The notes beneath the pieces are model-generated. The model had not been told where the DNA came from, searched no databases, and worked only from the letters and a program-made list of their open reading frames with translations. A stretch of 6,747 bases of DNA from Alphaproteobacteria bacterium (GTDB taxonomy: Bacteria > Pseudomonadota > Alphaproteobacteria > CAAHEQ01 > UBA3637): positions 1 to 6,747 of the forward strand of contig JAFXFY010000056.1 in the NCBI GenBank assembly GCA_017513365.1, written 5' to 3'. Positions 5,112-6,747 of this stretch are shown in pieces. A program made the translations under genes and the position numbers. Within the stretch, counting starts at the first letter, position 1. Each line of letters starts with the position of its first letter.

Positions 5112-6747
5112 TTGAATGGCGGCTTTTCCATTTTTGAAACGGTTTGGGTATAATCTACCGGCGCTTCGGCCGCCGCTTTTTTGGCTTCATTTATTTTAAT
5201 GAGAGCTAATTTGGCTTGTTCGGCCAACATAGTGGTTTGTTCGGATGTTTTATTTTCCTTTAATGCCAACTGATTGACAATGCTTAGAGCATCTAAAGCA
5301 TTTTGGATTAATGTTTTTGTTTTGTCATCAGATACATCTTGCAATTCTTTTGCCATTCGCGGAACGGCTGTTTGGGCTTGTTCTACCAACTTGTTTAAAG
5401 CCTCTATTTGCTTTTGCCGTTCTTGTTCTTGCTTTTGTTGTTCTTGTTGTTGTACCATCAGTTCAGCTTGTTGTTTTGCTTGTACTTGAGCATCTATAAC
5501 TTGTTGAACTTGACCGGAAATAACATTGGATAAATCGGTATAATCTACATTGTATGTTTTTTTGGCCCGATTGGTATCTATTGTTAATATAATCGGTGGG
5601 TAATTATTTAAGCCATTAATTTGTATAGGAGCAGACATATTCAATGTGGACGTTGGTATATTCCATACGATTTGTGTCGGTGTGGCTATACCTGCCGGTG
5701 TTTTTAATGTCATGTCCATACAACGGGCAATTCCTTTTGAAATGGAAAATTCGCCGGATAGAGAGTCCACAGGTGTTTTACCCAATTTTGTTAATCTGTT
5801 CATTTGGGTATCAAAGTCTTTTTGAGACATATTTTTTGTCGTTGCAAAACGGACTAATGGTTCTACTTTTGCCAAATCTAATCCGATAAATTGACCATTT
5901 GCAAAGAGTATATGCCCGTTCCCGTTTAAATTATCTATCATATCCATAACAGATGAGCCGGTTGTATTAAATGTCCCCTTTAATCCCATAGTACCATCGC
6001 CGTATGAAAATTTATTGATAATCATAAAGTCAGGTCTAACGGTTAAGTCAGCTAGCTCAACATCGGCTTTGAGCGTGGGGGTATTGATATAAGATAATTG
6101 ACCGGATGTATTGAATTTTGCGTTTGAATTTCCACGTTGGATACCGGAGAATTGAGATAATGTTAAAACTTTATCTTTTAATGTAAAGCCTAATTTCGCA
6201 TCCATTAAATCCAATACCTTATAAGACAACCGACCAATGCTTAATTGAACGGCAATATCCCAATTATCCCATTTTGAAAAATCAAATGTTTTTTTGGAGA
6301 AAGTCCCATCTGTATTTGTCAGTGTCATTTGAGGAATTAATCGTTCTCCTTCTAATGCCGGAGAGGTGGCGTTGATAACTAATTTTTTTGTCCCGTTATC
6401 GGTATAGGTTAATGAACCGGCAATTTTTTGGATGCCAACGGATATATCGGCCCCCGTCAAAGATAAATCTTTTGACGTGCCGTTTAAAGTGCCTTGAGCC
6501 CGTAAAGCGCCATTCAATTTATCAACGGGTTTAGGGTCAATATTGATTAAGCTTAAAAATTTGTGAAAATTCGGGTGTGTTATATTGATATTAAAATCTT
6601 TAAAGTTTGTATTATTTTCTACAAATGCTATACTGCCGTTTAATTTTACGGAAGCATCATTTAATGTCAACATAACATTGCTTTTCCACATGTTGTCATC
6701 ATTGGCAACAGAACCGGCAATTTTCGTTTCTGAAGCATTTTTAAACA
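5048..6747 (-). CDS. AsmA-family envelope protein, C-terminal part (5' end beyond right edge)
   Basis: AsmA-like proteins are inner-membrane-anchored periplasmic proteins linked to outer-membrane biogenesis and phospholipid transport. The frame is open to the right edge (565 codons visible), so the start and membrane anchor are outside; the ATG at 6691 is internal. The beta-rich AsmA C-terminal domain is seen at about visible residues 230-410: NLNGNGHILFANGQFIGLDL, then KVEPLVRFAT, LSGEFSISKGIA and LNMSAPIQINGLNNYPPIIL. A Q/E-rich coiled coil follows (about 409-460, KQQAELMVQQQEQQKQEQER) and then an Ala-rich helical stretch. After TVSKMEK (visible residue 541) the frame turns into 24 implausible residues ending LLLFQN; the expected continuation lies in the -1 frame and ends at 4824. 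The mature gene is thus probably 4824 to beyond 6747, broken by one base here. Confidence 0.8.
   Translation of the reverse strand, partial: FKNASETKIAGSVANDDNMWKSNVMLTLNDASVKLNGSIAFVENNTNFKDFNINITHPNFHKFLSLINIDPKPVDKLNGALRAQGTLNGTSKDLSLTGADISVGIQKIAGSLTYTDNGTKKLVINATSPALEGERLIPQMTLTNTDGTFSKKTFDFSKWDNWDIAVQLSIGRLSYKVLDLMDAKLGFTLKDKVLTLSQFSGIQRGNSNAKFNTSGQLSYINTPTLKADVELADLTVRPDFMIINKFSYGDGTMGLKGTFNTTGSSVMDMIDNLNGNGHILFANGQFIGLDLAKVEPLVRFATTKNMSQKDFDTQMNRLTKLGKTPVDSLSGEFSISKGIARCMDMTLKTPAGIATPTQIVWNIPTSTLNMSAPIQINGLNNYPPIILTIDTNRAKKTYNVDYTDLSNVISGQVQQVIDAQVQAKQQAELMVQQQEQQKQEQERQKQIEALNKLVEQAQTAVPRMAKELQDVSDDKTKTLIQNALDALSIVNQLALKENKTSEQTTMLAEQAKLALIKINEAKKAAAEAPVDYTQTVSKMEKPPFKWVEKCLICNVLSHTLLLFQN
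5124..5127 (-). other. Apparent frameshift site (AAAA run) in the AsmA-like gene
   Basis: Minus strand ATGGAAAAGCC. Read as is, it gives M-E-K-P-P and an out-of-family tail. With one more A, or a -1 slip that rereads base 5126, it gives M-E-K-A-A-I-Q-M-G-G-K and runs on to the stop at 4824. The motif G-GAA-AAG is not a classical X-XXY-YYZ slippery heptamer and I see no clear downstream stimulator, so an indel (real or a sequencing error in an A run) is more likely than programmed frameshifting. Confidence 0.65.

Overview
The window is AT-rich and gene-dense. It reads as a chromosomal piece of an uncultured, probably host- or gut-associated alphaproteobacterium. This is inferred from the protein types (an RpoH-type sigma factor with the RpoH box, an AsmA-type envelope protein, and a large secreted Cys-rich repeat protein of the kind found in AT-rich uncultured Alphaproteobacteria). 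No rRNA or tRNA is present to settle the taxonomy.

Layout, left to right. At 1-270 (minus) is the N-terminal part of methionine aminopeptidase (map), running off the left edge. Between map and the sigma gene, on the plus strand, is a self-contained mini transcription unit: near-consensus sigma-70 promoter (317-344), AGGAGG, a 31-codon single-helix membrane peptide (367-462), and a perfect 10-bp hairpin terminator (521-550). At 549-1424 (minus) is rpoH, with its own promoter (1521-1549) and a leader of about 90 nt containing inverted repeats. At 1600-1625 is the terminator of the next unit. At 1650-4757 (minus) is a two-gene operon with a promoter at 4792-4820. Its first gene encodes an 846-residue secreted protein with about 92 cysteines, sixteen tandem CPxxxPVWN-type units and a C-type-lectin-like C-terminal region. 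Its second gene encodes a 184-residue secreted ankyrin-type protein whose ribosome binding site overlaps the stop codon of the first. At 4824-6747 (minus) is the 3' part of an AsmA-family gene, split by an apparent -1 frameshift at an A run (5124-5127); its 5' end lies beyond the right edge.

How the genes relate. map and rpoH are housekeeping and stress genes. The rest is envelope biology: an AsmA-like protein (outer-membrane biogenesis or lipid transport by family analogy), followed in the same direction by an exported disulfide-rich lectin-like protein and an exported ankyrin protein. The last two are translationally linked and may act together in the periplasm or at the cell surface; that is inference. 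No terminator is visible between the AsmA gene and the Cys-rich operon, so read-through is possible.

The most interesting items are the isolated 31-aa membrane-peptide gene, the repeat/lectin protein with its ankyrin partner, the AsmA frameshift (an internal duplication spans the break, showing that both pieces belong together), and the structured rpoH leader. Nothing resembling CRISPR, a transposon, a prophage or a defence locus is present.
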